From Bernardetia sp. MNP-M8 (GTDB taxonomy: Bacteria; Bacteroidota; Bacteroidia; Cytophagales; Bernardetiaceae), in the NCBI RefSeq assembly GCF_037126285.1, contig NZ_CP147012.1, positions 1,984,001-2,048,000 on the forward strand: 64,000 nucleotides of DNA. Reading direction: 5' to 3'. The position numbers and the translations under genes were made by a program. Position 1 is the first letter of the stretch. The number at the start of each line of letters is the position of its first letter. The notes below the pieces were generated by a model. The model saw only the letters and a list, made by a program, of their open reading frames with translations, did not search any database and was not told where the DNA came from. Shown here one piece after another: positions 8,982 through 17,860 of the stretch.

Positions 8982-10505
8982 TTAATCTAATATCTCTGTG
9001 AAGGCTTTTCCTGTTTTTAACCTTACAAGTATATTCTTTTTGCCTTTTGTGTATAATGCATAGGTATCATTATTTTTATTCATGAATCTCTGCATTGATA
9101 AGTATTTGTACCCGTCAATCTTACTCGGAATTGTAAATATTTTAGTGGTAATATCTCCACATGTAGCCTTATAGATTTCTATTTCGTCATCATTAACCAT
9201 AAACGTAATATATCTGGCTTCTGATTGAGCTTCTCTATTAGCTGAAGATAATTCTAAAGAAGTAATATCTTCTCCTCTTCCTATATGTAGTAAATCCCAC
9301 CAATCAATTGTATTATCTTTATCTATACAAAGGGTAATTTTCTCATATCTATTTCTTCTTTGTTGATTATCCGAATATAGACTTGACTCTATCGTCATCA
9401 GAATAGCTTCATTTTCTTCTTTTTTGAGTGGGGTAGAAACCAAGGTGGCTAGTGCTATACTACCATCAGACTCTGTTACAGCTTTTTTCTTTATTTCTGC
9501 ATTTAGTACAATTTTTTCATCGATATTTTTTTGTCCATCCTTAAAAGATTGTACAAATATTCCTTTTACATTATTGGTATAAGTAGATTCAAACCTCATC
9601 ATGTGGCGAGATAAAAGACGAGTTTGTGGTAAATCCGAATAAAGCCCTACACACTGCAATTCTCCATTTTCTAATAAATAGTTTTTTGCTTTTCCTACAT
9701 AATACTTAGACTGATCTATTTGGTACTTCTGTACTTGATCTGTTCCTAATTTCTGTACGTAGAAAGTTTGTATATGTTTTCCAATCTCGTCACTATAATA
9801 TAAACTCAAATGTTTTGTTGCTTTTTTCTCAAACCTCTCATGTTCATATTCTTGATAAACCACATACTTACCATCACTAGTTAGGTCATTGAATACCTGT
9901 GATAATGAATTAAAATTAGGTTGAGTTTTTATAGACAAAAAGTTAAAAATCTTTCTAGTCTTTGGATCTACTAAAATAAGATGACTGCTTGATTCTCCTT
10001 TTATGTCAAAGGAAAGTATAGCAAGTACACCCTCTTTAAGCGATTTAACTTTATAGATAACGTCCTCTCTCAGCTTAACGTCGGTCAAAGAAGAAATATC
10101 TAGTGTCCATGATTGATCTCCTTCTAATTCTTCTTGGTATGAAAAATAAAATAAATTAGGTTTATTTTTTTGTTTGAAGATATAAATTATACTGTCTTTT
10201 TCAGAAAAAGAAGACAGACCTATTCTTTTATATTTTTTCCCATTGTATCCATCTCCTAATTTTTGATAGGTTATCTCTTCTACCTTACCACCTTTTTTAA
10301 AATCTACCCAAAAATCTTGATTTCTTACAAAACGAGGACTAACTCTAAGACTTTTATTCTGCTCGTCGTAATAAATAGATGGTACAGTATTAGGATCTAT
10401 TCTTTGCTCAAACTCTCCTATAATTTCATAGTTTTGAGCAAAGCTAGAAGACAAGTATAAAAACAGAACAAAAGATAATATTATGACTTTATAAATAGAT
10501 TTCAT
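8982..10505 (-). CDS. secreted protein of unknown function, 507 aa
   Basis: I do not recognise a family. A clear signal peptide ends near SSSFAQ (residue 24). The mature protein is beta-rich with short repeated strand-turn segments over most of its length (for instance KKYKRIGLSSFSEKDSIIYIF and LLSRHMMRFES regions), which suggests a beta-propeller-like or extended beta fold. There are no transmembrane helices, lipobox or Por-type C-terminal sorting domain. It lies 230 bp downstream of the barrel/M48 pair on the same strand, with a foldback region between, so it probably has its own promoter. Confidence 0.7.
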   Translation of the reverse strand: MKSIYKVIILSFVLFLYLSSSFAQNYEIIGEFEQRIDPNTVPSIYYDEQNKSLRVSPRFVRNQDFWVDFKKGGKVEEITYQKLGDGYNGKKYKRIGLSSFSEKDSIIYIFKQKNKPNLFYFSYQEELEGDQSWTLDISSLTDVKLREDVIYKVKSLKEGVLAILSFDIKGESSSHLILVDPKTRKIFNFLSIKTQPNFNSLSQVFNDLTSDGKYVVYQEYEHERFEKKATKHLSLYYSDEIGKHIQTFYVQKLGTDQVQKYQIDQSKYYVGKAKNYLLENGELQCVGLYSDLPQTRLLSRHMMRFESTYTNNVKGIFVQSFKDGQKNIDEKIVLNAEIKKKAVTESDGSIALATLVSTPLKKEENEAILMTIESSLYSDNQQRRNRYEKITLCIDKDNTIDWWDLLHIGRGEDITSLELSSANREAQSEARYITFMVNDDEIEIYKATCGDITTKIFTIPSKIDGYKYLSMQRFMNKNNDTYALYTKGKKNILVRLKTGKAFTEILD

Positions 10506-10531
10506 TTTTTTTAATTAATTATTTGTGAAAA

Positions 10532-10707
10532 TTCTATTGTATACTAAATCTATTTAAGAATAGAAAAAACTACGTTCTTTGACACACAGAACATAGATAG
10601 AAAATTCATTTTACATAGAACTACGTTTGCAAACCCAGTTTTCTATGGAAAAATAGCCATTCTTAAACAACCTCACTATCCAATGAAGTTTATACTATAC
10701 AATAGAA
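10532..10707. repeat. nested foldback element
   Basis: Outer arms TTCTATTGTATA (10532-10543) and its complement (10696-10707) enclose second arms TTTAAGAAT (10553-10561) with 10659-10667, and inside these sit two hairpins: 10570-10578 with 10588-10596 (one mismatch) and 10614-10620 with 10641-10647, the latter holding the palindrome GTTTGCAAAC. There is no ORF. It could be a MITE, a structured leader for the downstream minus-strand gene, or a terminator region. Confidence 0.45.
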
Positions 10708-10735
10708 ATTATTTTTAGAATTTGTGGTTTATGAT

Positions 10736-11440
10736 TTAAAATAGTGGAACAACGACTCCCAAACGAGCAGTAAAGAACATACTTCCAAAAGCATATTGAA
10801 CTGCACTAGAAGCACCCATAGGTGTCATAAAATCTGCACCTACTGTAAAAAGAGGTATTTTTCCCATTCCAAAATTGAAACCTACACCATAACCTAATAG
10901 AGTGGTAGTTTCAATAGAAGTCTTATTGTTCGAAGAAACATAACCTTCTCCAACTCTAACAAAATCTTCTCTATCTCCCATTAATCGTTGGACACGGAGC
11001 TGTTGATAGAATCCTACTGGAGCTAATCCACCTTCTCTTTTTAAGTAATTTTTGACTCCTATTGATATACTGTTAGTTCTTACTTTAGTCATGTTATCCC
11101 TGTCAGATTGCTCTGGATCAAAAGCAGAAGCACGAAAAGAAGTAGAACCTAAAGTAACACCAAATCTACGATTGATAATGTATTCTCCTTCTAAACTCCA
11201 TGCTGCAGGAATTTTTATAGAAGAAAGAAAACCCTTGGTACCCGTATTATAAGGTAAATAATAATCTCCAAAAGGAATAAAGTTAATATTAGAATAAGCA
11301 TTAAGAAGATAACGCTTGCCCATATATCCAACTGATGTATTTTTTGCACGTTTGTTTTGGGCATATAATGAAGAACTCACTAACATAAAGCTAAGAAGTA
11401 TCAACAAACTACTCATAATTTTTTTTATAGAAATAGTCAT
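10736..11440 (-). CDS. small outer-membrane beta-barrel protein
   Basis: The 234-residue protein has a signal peptide ending near SSSLYAQ (residue 28) and then alternating amphipathic strands ending in an aromatic/hydrophobic C-terminal strand (ARLGVVVPLF), as in small outer-membrane barrels. It lies only 5 bp downstream of the M48 protease gene, so the two are co-transcribed and may work together in the envelope. No specific family can be named; the barrel has glycine-rich strands such as LLGYGVGFNFGMGK. An alternative start at codon 9 would also leave a good signal. Confidence 0.75.
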   Translation of the reverse strand: MTISIKKIMSSLLILLSFMLVSSSLYAQNKRAKNTSVGYMGKRYLLNAYSNINFIPFGDYYLPYNTGTKGFLSSIKIPAAWSLEGEYIINRRFGVTLGSTSFRASAFDPEQSDRDNMTKVRTNSISIGVKNYLKREGGLAPVGFYQQLRVQRLMGDREDFVRVGEGYVSSNNKTSIETTTLLGYGVGFNFGMGKIPLFTVGADFMTPMGASSAVQYAFGSMFFTARLGVVVPLF

Positions 11441-11445
11441 ATTTT

Positions 11446-13632
11446 TTATTTAGATTTTATTTGAGAAAGTTGGAAGAAAATATTTTGTTTCATATTAGTT
11501 TTCCCAAAAGGTTTTCCAGAAACGTTATACATCACTAATGGTCTAGCTCTATCCAAATCATACACTTCTGACAGAATGATAGCATCATGATTTACAAAAG
11601 TTCTGTATATATTGTAAGGGAAAAAGTAAATTGTAGGAAGCGTAAATATAAACCCAGCAGCACCAACAAAACTGTATTTACTCTGTTCGTAAGGAACTTT
11701 CAAGTCTAACATTGCCATACGAACAAAATGTCTTGTCCCAGTTCGTTGCGCTAGTTCTTCTATTTCTGTATAATTACTAGCCACAAAAGTGTACATTTCT
11801 TCTTCGTCAGGTTGAGCAATGTACCAAGAATTCACAGTAGCCAAATCATTAAAGACAGCTAACGTAATTTCTGATTTTTCTAATCCTCTTGGATCAAGAA
11901 CAAGCGCATTGAGGTCTAATATTTCTGCACTTTCCTTTATAGCTTCGATAGCGTATTCTTCTTTATCAATCAATGTTTTGAGAGGAGCAAATTTCCCTCT
12001 TCCTACATTCATTTTTAAATAACGAACATCTGTAATCATTACGTTATCTATACCCAATTTAAAACCATTGTACCGAGCCTTTGCTACTCTTTCTCTGTAT
12101 TCCTTCATGCCTTTACTATTTTCTTTGAAGTCTTCCCATTCTTGGTACTCGTCAAATTCTATTTTCGCTTTTTCCGAGAAACCATCAAAACGAGAATGCT
12201 TAACTATTTGATTTGTCCAAATAGAATCCAAATTATTGGTTAGTCTCAAGTTCTCTTTCAACAATTCGTCATGATAAATATAAACGTCTATCAACAAGTC
12301 AGTAATTGCCTTTTTTGCGTAAGCTGTATCTATTTTATTATCCAAGTTTGAAAAAAGATGAGTAAGTGCAAAAATAGTTTTATCTCTTTCAGTCATTTCT
12401 CCCAAAGCAGCATACCAGTTTTTATCCTTCCAATCTATTTCTGCATAATCATAATTCATGCTTATTTTCTCTTCTATATTTCCGTATTTTGCTATTCCAT
12501 AGAGAGATTTAGCAATAGCTACATCAGTAGAAATACTTTGATTATATTTTCCAATAAGAGAAAAACTTTGGTAAATAGCATCTATATATTTATTTTGTAC
12601 TAGTTGACTCTGTAATATTTCGTAATCAGCTATTTTTTTTAGGTCTTTAAACTCTGCTTCTGCTGCAACCACATACAAAGCATTCTGATTTTGGGTTTCT
12701 GTTATCCTTTTAGAAATATTTTTGATACGTGCTTCTATGTTTGGATGAGTAGAAAGTTCTTCGTCTTTATCTTCATTTTGGTAATCAGCTTCCAAACCAA
12801 TCCATTTTCCAACTTGTGCATAAGGAGGAGTTCGCTCTCTAAATACAGAATCTCCAAACTCTTTTATATACTCATTCATAAAAAATGTTTTTTTGAAAGC
12901 TATATCATTTTTCAGTGTATCAGAATTATCTAACATTTTGAAGCCACTAACAGAAGCATCTTGATCATACGATGTCTTTCCAAAAAGGTCTAATCCATAT
13001 TCGTCTGCTTCTATTTCTTGAGATTTAGAATAATTGCTAATATTGAGACGTGCTGTATAATCTACTTTTTCTCTATTAGAATTTTTCCAAGTAAATCTAC
13101 CTACATTTCTTTGCTCTTCTTTACTATAAGTATATCGGTTTACACTATGCTGTTTTACATAATGTGAAATTTCATGGGCTAAAATATAAGCCAATTGGGC
13201 TTCATTTTCACAACTTGCAATAAGTCCAAGATTTACAAAAATAAATCCTTCTGAAGTAGTAAAAGCGTTAACAACAGTAGATTTAACAGTATAAACCTGA
13301 ATTTTTTGACGTAAAGCTGCATCATCTTTTAAAATAACATCAACAATATTATTGAGGTAACGAGTAACTGTATCTCCAAAAACAATTTTACCACTCCAAA
13401 GAAGCTGATTAATAGCATATCCACTAATAACATTAAAATCATCTAACTCTGCATCCGTTCTGGTCTGAGAATTTATTGCATAGTTTTCCTTTACAGTATT
13501 GAGAAAAGCAGGTGGGATTTCACCTTCTGATTTAAGAGACTGGTGTAGATAATCTTGTTGTGCATAAAGATTTGAAGTATCTACAATCAATACACTAAAT
13601 AATAATAGTAAGACAAGTAAGATTTGTTTCAT
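11446..13632 (-). CDS. large secreted M48-family metalloprotease
   Basis: The 728-residue protein has a signal peptide (ending near NLYAQ) and an N-terminal M48 peptidase domain (about 60-290) with the zinc motif HEISH at 153-157 and the third ligand in QEIEADEYG (E206, followed by D210). The remaining 430 residues are mostly helical and resemble no catalytic domain; they may bind substrate or partner proteins. M48 proteins of this BepA/Oma1 type act in outer-membrane protein quality control. The barrel gene 5 bp downstream is a plausible partner or client. The protein is much longer than BepA and lacks recognisable TPR repeats. Confidence 0.88.
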   Translation of the reverse strand: MKQILLVLLLLFSVLIVDTSNLYAQQDYLHQSLKSEGEIPPAFLNTVKENYAINSQTRTDAELDDFNVISGYAINQLLWSGKIVFGDTVTRYLNNIVDVILKDDAALRQKIQVYTVKSTVVNAFTTSEGFIFVNLGLIASCENEAQLAYILAHEISHYVKQHSVNRYTYSKEEQRNVGRFTWKNSNREKVDYTARLNISNYSKSQEIEADEYGLDLFGKTSYDQDASVSGFKMLDNSDTLKNDIAFKKTFFMNEYIKEFGDSVFRERTPPYAQVGKWIGLEADYQNEDKDEELSTHPNIEARIKNISKRITETQNQNALYVVAAEAEFKDLKKIADYEILQSQLVQNKYIDAIYQSFSLIGKYNQSISTDVAIAKSLYGIAKYGNIEEKISMNYDYAEIDWKDKNWYAALGEMTERDKTIFALTHLFSNLDNKIDTAYAKKAITDLLIDVYIYHDELLKENLRLTNNLDSIWTNQIVKHSRFDGFSEKAKIEFDEYQEWEDFKENSKGMKEYRERVAKARYNGFKLGIDNVMITDVRYLKMNVGRGKFAPLKTLIDKEEYAIEAIKESAEILDLNALVLDPRGLEKSEITLAVFNDLATVNSWYIAQPDEEEMYTFVASNYTEIEELAQRTGTRHFVRMAMLDLKVPYEQSKYSFVGAAGFIFTLPTIYFFPYNIYRTFVNHDAIILSEVYDLDRARPLVMYNVSGKPFGKTNMKQNIFFQLSQIKSK

Positions 13633-13718
13633 TAATATGAATAAATAGATTTTTGAATAAAAAAGAATTACAAATTTAGTAAAAAAAATTAACTTTAATT
13701 TAAATCACGACATTACTC

Positions 13719-13861
13719 TAGGGTAAACGCACGAAAAAAAATTGTACTCGTTTAAAGCAAATCAAGCTAGTTTTTAACTTTGCAAAGTTAATATACTCTG
13801 ATAATTAAAGTGCGTTTAAACACACTGAAAGCAGTATAAAAAGTTTCGTGCGTTTACCCTA
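13719..13861. mobile_element. 143-bp MITE with 9-bp target duplication
   Basis: Perfect 18-bp terminal inverted repeats, TAGGGTAAACGCACGAAA at 13719-13736 and its complement at 13844-13861, enclose 107 bp without an ORF. The 9-bp sequence ACATTACTC stands directly outside both ends (13710-13718 and 13862-13870). The middle contains an 18-bp palindrome TTAACTTTGCAAAGTTAA (13774-13791). Neither transposase in this window belongs to an element with these ends, so the parent element must be elsewhere. Confidence 0.88.
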
Positions 13862-13909
13862 ACATTACTCTAAAACATTATATTAGGGTGGAAAATTTTA
13901 TCAAAAAAA

Positions 13910-13937
13910 AACCTTAGCCGTTCCGTTGGCTAAGGTT
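13910..13937 (-). terminator. Rho-independent terminator of the RNase G/E gene
   Basis: A 10-bp perfect stem, AACCTTAGCC (13910-13919) with 13928-13937, has an 8-nt loop. Read on the minus strand it ends in a run of nine T, so it terminates the ribonuclease transcript; the plus-strand T-tract is shorter. Confidence 0.85.
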
Positions 13938-14104
13938 TTTCTTGCTTTTGCACAAAAGGAGAGGGAAATATTCTCTTTTGTTAAGTCTTTTGTAGTTCTC
14001 TAAGTAGGTGACAATTAAATGTCTTTTTTTATATAAATGAAAGTGAATAAATAGAATTAATACAACTATTCAATCAACTTTGTAAGTTTTCTGTTAAAAT
14101 GGGA

Positions 14105-15670
14105 TTATCCCATTTCTATTTCTTCTCCATTGGCATTATAAAAATGATGCTGTGTGAGAGCTAAAGAAGAATCTTTTACTAATGTTACCCATTTGTAATA
14201 TTTAAAAAACCATTTCATACGTTCGGAAATAAATCCTGCTGTAAAAAAAGCATATAAATAAGGATGTAAAGCAATAGTAACTTTCTTCTCATTTTGTTTG
14301 CCTAAGATATAGTCTAGCTTGTGTGTAATAGCTTCAGCTACACCAATAGATGCCGAAATTTTGCCTGTTCCGTTACACGAAGGACAAATTTCTCTAGTTG
14401 CAATGTTTAGTTCGGGACGCACACGCTGACGTGTAATTTGCATCAATCCAAACTTAGAAAGTGGTAAAATAGTAAATTTGGAACGATCGGTTTGCATGAC
14501 TTTTTTCATGTGGTCATACAAGGCACGACGATTCTCTAATTTTCGCATATCTATAAAGTCAATCACAATAATTCCTCCCATATCACGAAGTTGCAACTGA
14601 CGTGCAACCTCTGCTCCAGCCTCCATATTGACTTTAAGTGCAGTAGTTTCTTGGTCGTTTTCTGAGGACGATTTGTTACCACTATTTACATCTACAACGT
14701 GCAGAGCTTCTGTATGTTCGATAACCAAATATCCACCACTTGGCAAACTTACTGTTTTTCCAAATAGCAATTTGAGTTGTCTTTCAATACCAAAGGTTTC
14801 AAAAATTTTGCCTCTTCCGTTATACATCTTTACGATGCGTTCTTTATCAGGGGCAATTTTATGAATATATTCCTTTATAGTATCAAATGTACTTGCGTCA
14901 TCTACTGTAATGCTATCAAAACTCTCATTTAAGAGGTCTCTGAGCATAGAAGTTGCTTTGCTAATTTCTCCAATTACTTTATCTCTAGGCTTTGCCTTAG
15001 CAAGATTTGCCATTCCTCCACGCCATTTATCAGAAAGTGTACTCATATCTCTGTCGAGTTCTGCTACATCTTTTCCTTCTGCAACTGTCCGTACAATTAC
15101 TCCAAAACCTTCTGGCTTGATAGAATCTATAAGACGTTGAAGACGACGGCGTTCGGTTTTGCTAGTAATTTTACGAGAAATAAGAACACGTTCATCAAAA
15201 GGCACTAACACCAAATATCTACCAGCTAATGAAAGCTGACACGACAAACGAGGTCCTTTTGTTGAAATTGGTTCTTTAACTACTTGTACCAAAACAAGCT
15301 GATTTGGCTTCAAAACATCACCCATTTTACCGAGTTTATCTATTGGCTTTTCAAGCTGGAAGTTGGTAAACTTGTAGTCTTGCTGTCCGTTTTTTGGATT
15401 ATTACTACGTACTTGCTTCGTATATTTTATCAAAGAACTTACATTTGGACCTAAATCCAAATAATGCAAAAATGCATCTTTTTCATATCCAATGTCTATG
15501 AAAGCTGCATTCATGCCTGGAACAATACGTCTTACTGTTCCTAAATACATATCTCCTACTGAAAACTGATGATTTCCCTCATCGTGATGAAACTCTACTA
15601 AGTTTCTATCTTGCAAAAGCGCAATTCGCCCTCCTTCAGGAGTGGCATTAATTACTAATTCGTTACTCAC
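14105..15670 (-). CDS. rng: ribonuclease G/E
   Basis: The 521-residue enzyme processes rRNA and starts mRNA decay in the cytoplasm. It has an N-terminal S1 RNA-binding domain (about 38-135, GTVRRIVPGMNAAFIDIGYE), the RNase H-like and DNase I-like parts, catalytic aspartates D327 in VVDVNSG and D371 in IVIDFIDM, and the zinc-link cysteines C429 and C432 in CPSCNGTG. It ends soon after the small domain, so it is RNase G-like without the degradosome scaffold of RNase E. Its 305-bp upstream region holds a nested hairpin (see separate entry). The mS38-like gene lies upstream on the same strand. Confidence 0.95.
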   Translation of the reverse strand: MSNELVINATPEGGRIALLQDRNLVEFHHDEGNHQFSVGDMYLGTVRRIVPGMNAAFIDIGYEKDAFLHYLDLGPNVSSLIKYTKQVRSNNPKNGQQDYKFTNFQLEKPIDKLGKMGDVLKPNQLVLVQVVKEPISTKGPRLSCQLSLAGRYLVLVPFDERVLISRKITSKTERRRLQRLIDSIKPEGFGVIVRTVAEGKDVAELDRDMSTLSDKWRGGMANLAKAKPRDKVIGEISKATSMLRDLLNESFDSITVDDASTFDTIKEYIHKIAPDKERIVKMYNGRGKIFETFGIERQLKLLFGKTVSLPSGGYLVIEHTEALHVVDVNSGNKSSSENDQETTALKVNMEAGAEVARQLQLRDMGGIIVIDFIDMRKLENRRALYDHMKKVMQTDRSKFTILPLSKFGLMQITRQRVRPELNIATREICPSCNGTGKISASIGVAEAITHKLDYILGKQNEKKVTIALHPYLYAFFTAGFISERMKWFFKYYKWVTLVKDSSLALTQHHFYNANGEEIEMG

Positions 15671-15975
15671 ATTCGTAATTCGATTAGTTGAATAATTTAT
15701 CTAAACTAACCTGCGCTTTAACTCGGTTAGGAAGATTCTTTGCTTCGTTTATGGCTAGGCATAAAGAATGCAAATTTTGTAGCAGACAATCCAATACAGT
15801 TGTTTTGCTTGTCTTAAATAGTATTGATAAGAGTTTTAATAATCTATCTCAAAAATACATCAGAAAGTGTTTGCTACATTTTGCCACAAACGCTTTTCAA
15901 TACCAAAAGCAGAAACTTTCAGAAACAGATAAAATCTGTTTATATAAAAGTGTCTGCTTTTGTAAAGAGTGTCAA
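15671..15975 (-). promoter_or_regulatory. structured leader upstream of rng
   Basis: The region has no credible gene; a 130-codon frame on the plus strand is antisense to the mS38-like gene. A nested hairpin is present: outer arms AAAAGCAGA (15905-15913) with 15953-15961, inner arms AAACAGAT (15923-15930) with 15934-15941. RNase E genes in other bacteria are autoregulated through hairpins in long leaders, so this structure is a candidate for a similar role (inference), or else an intercistronic processing site. Confidence 0.4.
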
Positions 15976-16065
15976 TTATTTTTTCTTATGACGATTTTTA
16001 CGAAGACGTTTTTTACGTTTATGAGTAGCAATCTTGTGTCTTTTACGTTTTTTTCCGCAAGGCAT
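15976..16065 (-). CDS. AURKAIP1/COX24 (mS38-like) small basic protein
   Basis: A 29-codon gene reads MPCGKKRKRHKIATHKRKKR and ends in a LRKNRHKKK tail. It is almost all Lys, Arg and His, and matches the AURKAIP1/COX24-type mini-proteins annotated across Bacteroidota, related to the C-terminal segment of mitochondrial ribosomal protein mS38. Such proteins bury themselves in ribosomal RNA. It is too short for automatic calling at usual thresholds. It stands between the TPR gene and rng on the same strand; a TATATTTG box on the minus strand at 16336-16343 could start a transcript containing both. Confidence 0.85.
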   Translation of the reverse strand: MPCGKKRKRHKIATHKRKKRLRKNRHKKK

Positions 16066-16418
16066 AATGTTTTGATTTAAATGATTAAAATTTTATAAAA
16101 ATGATTTTGAAATATAATTATTAATAAATGACTGTATTAGAAAAAACACAATCCAATTTATTATATAAGTCAAATAAAGTATAAGGTTGATTTAGTGAAT
16201 TTTGCCGTTTTTCAAAAGAATTGAAATCTAAATCATAAAAGGCTTTGTTTGAGTAAAAATTTGAAACAAAATATACTCAAAAATTGTAAGGAAACCAATT
16301 TTAATTGATTTTAATTACTCTACACCTAATTTTGGCAAATATACCATAAATAGTGCAAAAATCATACAATTAATAAAAAAATAGTAAGTTTTACACAATT
16401 TGTCAGTTTATTTCACGT
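16066..16418. other. intergenic region with possible promoter
   Basis: Very AT-rich and non-coding. The only signal I see is a Bacteroidota -7-like box TATATTTG on the minus strand at 16336-16343, without a clear -33 TTG at the usual distance. It would serve the mS38-like gene and perhaps rng. Confidence 0.35.
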
Positions 16419-17357
16419 TTAGAGTCCTTTTAAATACTCTTTAGCTGCTTCTTTCAAAGCTGGGTCAGTTGCATTATCAAAGACAAACTCTAATTGTTTT
16501 CTAGCTTTTTCTTTTGCTCCTGTTTCTTTGTAGCTTACTCCCAAATACAAATGAGCCGAGACATCATCGGGCTTGAGTTCTACTAATCTCTCAAAACGAG
16601 TAACAGCTTTGTCATACTGCCCAGACTGTACAGAAAGTAATCCTAAATTCTCAATCGCCTTTGTATGATTTGGGTCTTGCTCTACAATTTCTCTAAGCAT
16701 TGCAATTCCCTTCATCGGATTAGGAGTTGTTACATAGGTCATTGCAAGTTGTGCCTTTGCATCTGTATTTTTTGGATTTTCCTTCAAAACTAACTCATAA
16801 TACTTCCTTGCTTTTTCAGAGGCTGCACTTGCTTTTGTTGGATTAATAGCAAAAACAGAGGCTTCATAATAGGCATCAGCAGCAGCAAGATTATGTCCTA
16901 AAGTTGGATTTTCTTCTGCTTCAATAGCCAAATAATAGGCTGCACTATCAAACAAGCTAATTTTTTTGAGATTTTCAATAAAGTTCTCTAAGGCTTGATG
17001 TTTATCATTATGACTTACATTTTTTGTATTAGAAACTTCAAAATAAAGAGTACGAGCTGAGTTTAATAATTCTTTATCTTCTTCTGAAACAGTCATCATG
17101 TGCTGTGTAGTAGCATTTTGAGTGTCTTCATTTGCTTCTGAATTACTATGGTCATGTCCGTCGTCTTCACTATGTCCATCAGGAATAGTATTTTCCTGAC
17201 TAAATTCTTGATTGAGAGAAGAAGAAGCCGAAACCACACCTTTATCACGATTTGCAGAAGTATCAGAATCATTTTTTACAACCCCTTTGGGTAAAAAAGC
17301 CAAAAGAGCTGTTAGTCCAACTCCTGCTGCGATAAGTGAATACTGTTTGATTTGCAT
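16419..17357 (-). CDS. membrane-anchored TPR protein
   Basis: The 312-residue protein has one N-terminal hydrophobic segment (about 7-24), then a polar, Asp/His/Ser-rich linker (about 30-90, containing DGHSEDDGHDHSNSE), then at least three tetratricopeptide repeats (about 185-300, for instance DPNHTKAIENLGLLSVQSGQYDKAV). It is probably periplasmic with an N-terminal anchor and acts as a protein-interaction scaffold. The His/Asp-rich linker might bind metal, but low complexity alone could explain it. It follows the HU gene at 164 bp on the same strand, an arrangement seen in other Bacteroidota near rng. Confidence 0.8.
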   Translation of the reverse strand: MQIKQYSLIAAGVGLTALLAFLPKGVVKNDSDTSANRDKGVVSASSSLNQEFSQENTIPDGHSEDDGHDHSNSEANEDTQNATTQHMMTVSEEDKELLNSARTLYFEVSNTKNVSHNDKHQALENFIENLKKISLFDSAAYYLAIEAEENPTLGHNLAAADAYYEASVFAINPTKASAASEKARKYYELVLKENPKNTDAKAQLAMTYVTTPNPMKGIAMLREIVEQDPNHTKAIENLGLLSVQSGQYDKAVTRFERLVELKPDDVSAHLYLGVSYKETGAKEKARKQLEFVFDNATDPALKEAAKEYLKGL

Positions 17358-17390
17358 AACTTGAAAACAATGGTAAATGATTAATGATGA

Positions 17391-17501
17391 ATGGTAAATT
17401 ATGAAGACAATACGTTAAATATATTTTTATTAAAATAGGTTTTATTAAAAAATATACTTCAATATTAAACTATGACTTAATGAAATTTCATAATTTACCA
17501 T
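17391..17501. repeat. 15-bp inverted repeat between HU and TPR genes
   Basis: ATGGTAAATTATGAA (17391-17405) is repeated inverted at 17487-17501, enclosing 81 bp of AT-rich DNA that fills most of the HU-TPR gap. It could form a long hairpin in the HU mRNA 3' end. The repeats are low in complexity, so chance is possible. Confidence 0.35.
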
Positions 17502-17521
17502 TTATAATTCATAATTATAAT

Positions 17522-17860
17522 TTAAGCTGTTGCTTTCATTCTTCTATCAGACTCTTCTAATTCTACTTCTGCAAGTAGTTTTTCGCTAGTTTTTACAGCT
17601 TCTACAAATGTTTTGGCTGGTTTGAAACTAGGAACAAAGTGAGGTTCGATAACCATTGGTTTTTTGGCTGCAATATCACGAGCTACTTTTCTAGCTCTTT
17701 TTTTATTGACAAAGCTTCCGAATCCACGAACATAAATGTTCTCTCCCTCTGCCATGTTGTCTTTTACTACATTAAAAAATTCTTCTACGATATTTTGAAC
17801 GTCGAATTTATCTTTTTCGGTGCGGTTAGCAATTTCTGCAATAAGATCTGCTTTAGTCAC
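17522..17860 (-). CDS. HU/IHF-family nucleoid DNA-binding protein
   Basis: The 112-residue protein contains a complete HU fold (about 1-92): helical dimer part starting MTKADLIAEIANRT, the VRGFGSFVNKKRARKVARD saddle segment, and the DNA-binding arm with KKPMVIEPHFVPSFKPAK. A 20-residue acidic tail (AEVELEESDRR) extends beyond the usual 90-99 residues. HU bends and compacts DNA and helps recombination. It is the first gene of the HU/TPR/mS38/rng group; the only convincing promoter upstream lies over 500 bp away (see 18387-18417). Confidence 0.95.
   Translation of the reverse strand: MTKADLIAEIANRTEKDKFDVQNIVEEFFNVVKDNMAEGENIYVRGFGSFVNKKRARKVARDIAAKKPMVIEPHFVPSFKPAKTFVEAVKTSEKLLAEVELEESDRRMKATA

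Noticed and set aside
8803-8985. 60-codon frame downstream of the IS4 element
   Set aside because: It covers the hairpin cluster and has no protein-like pattern.
15688-16080. 130-codon plus-strand frame
   Set aside because: It is antisense to the mS38-like gene and covers the rng leader; its composition (Phe/Cys/Ser-rich, no signal) is that of a shadow.
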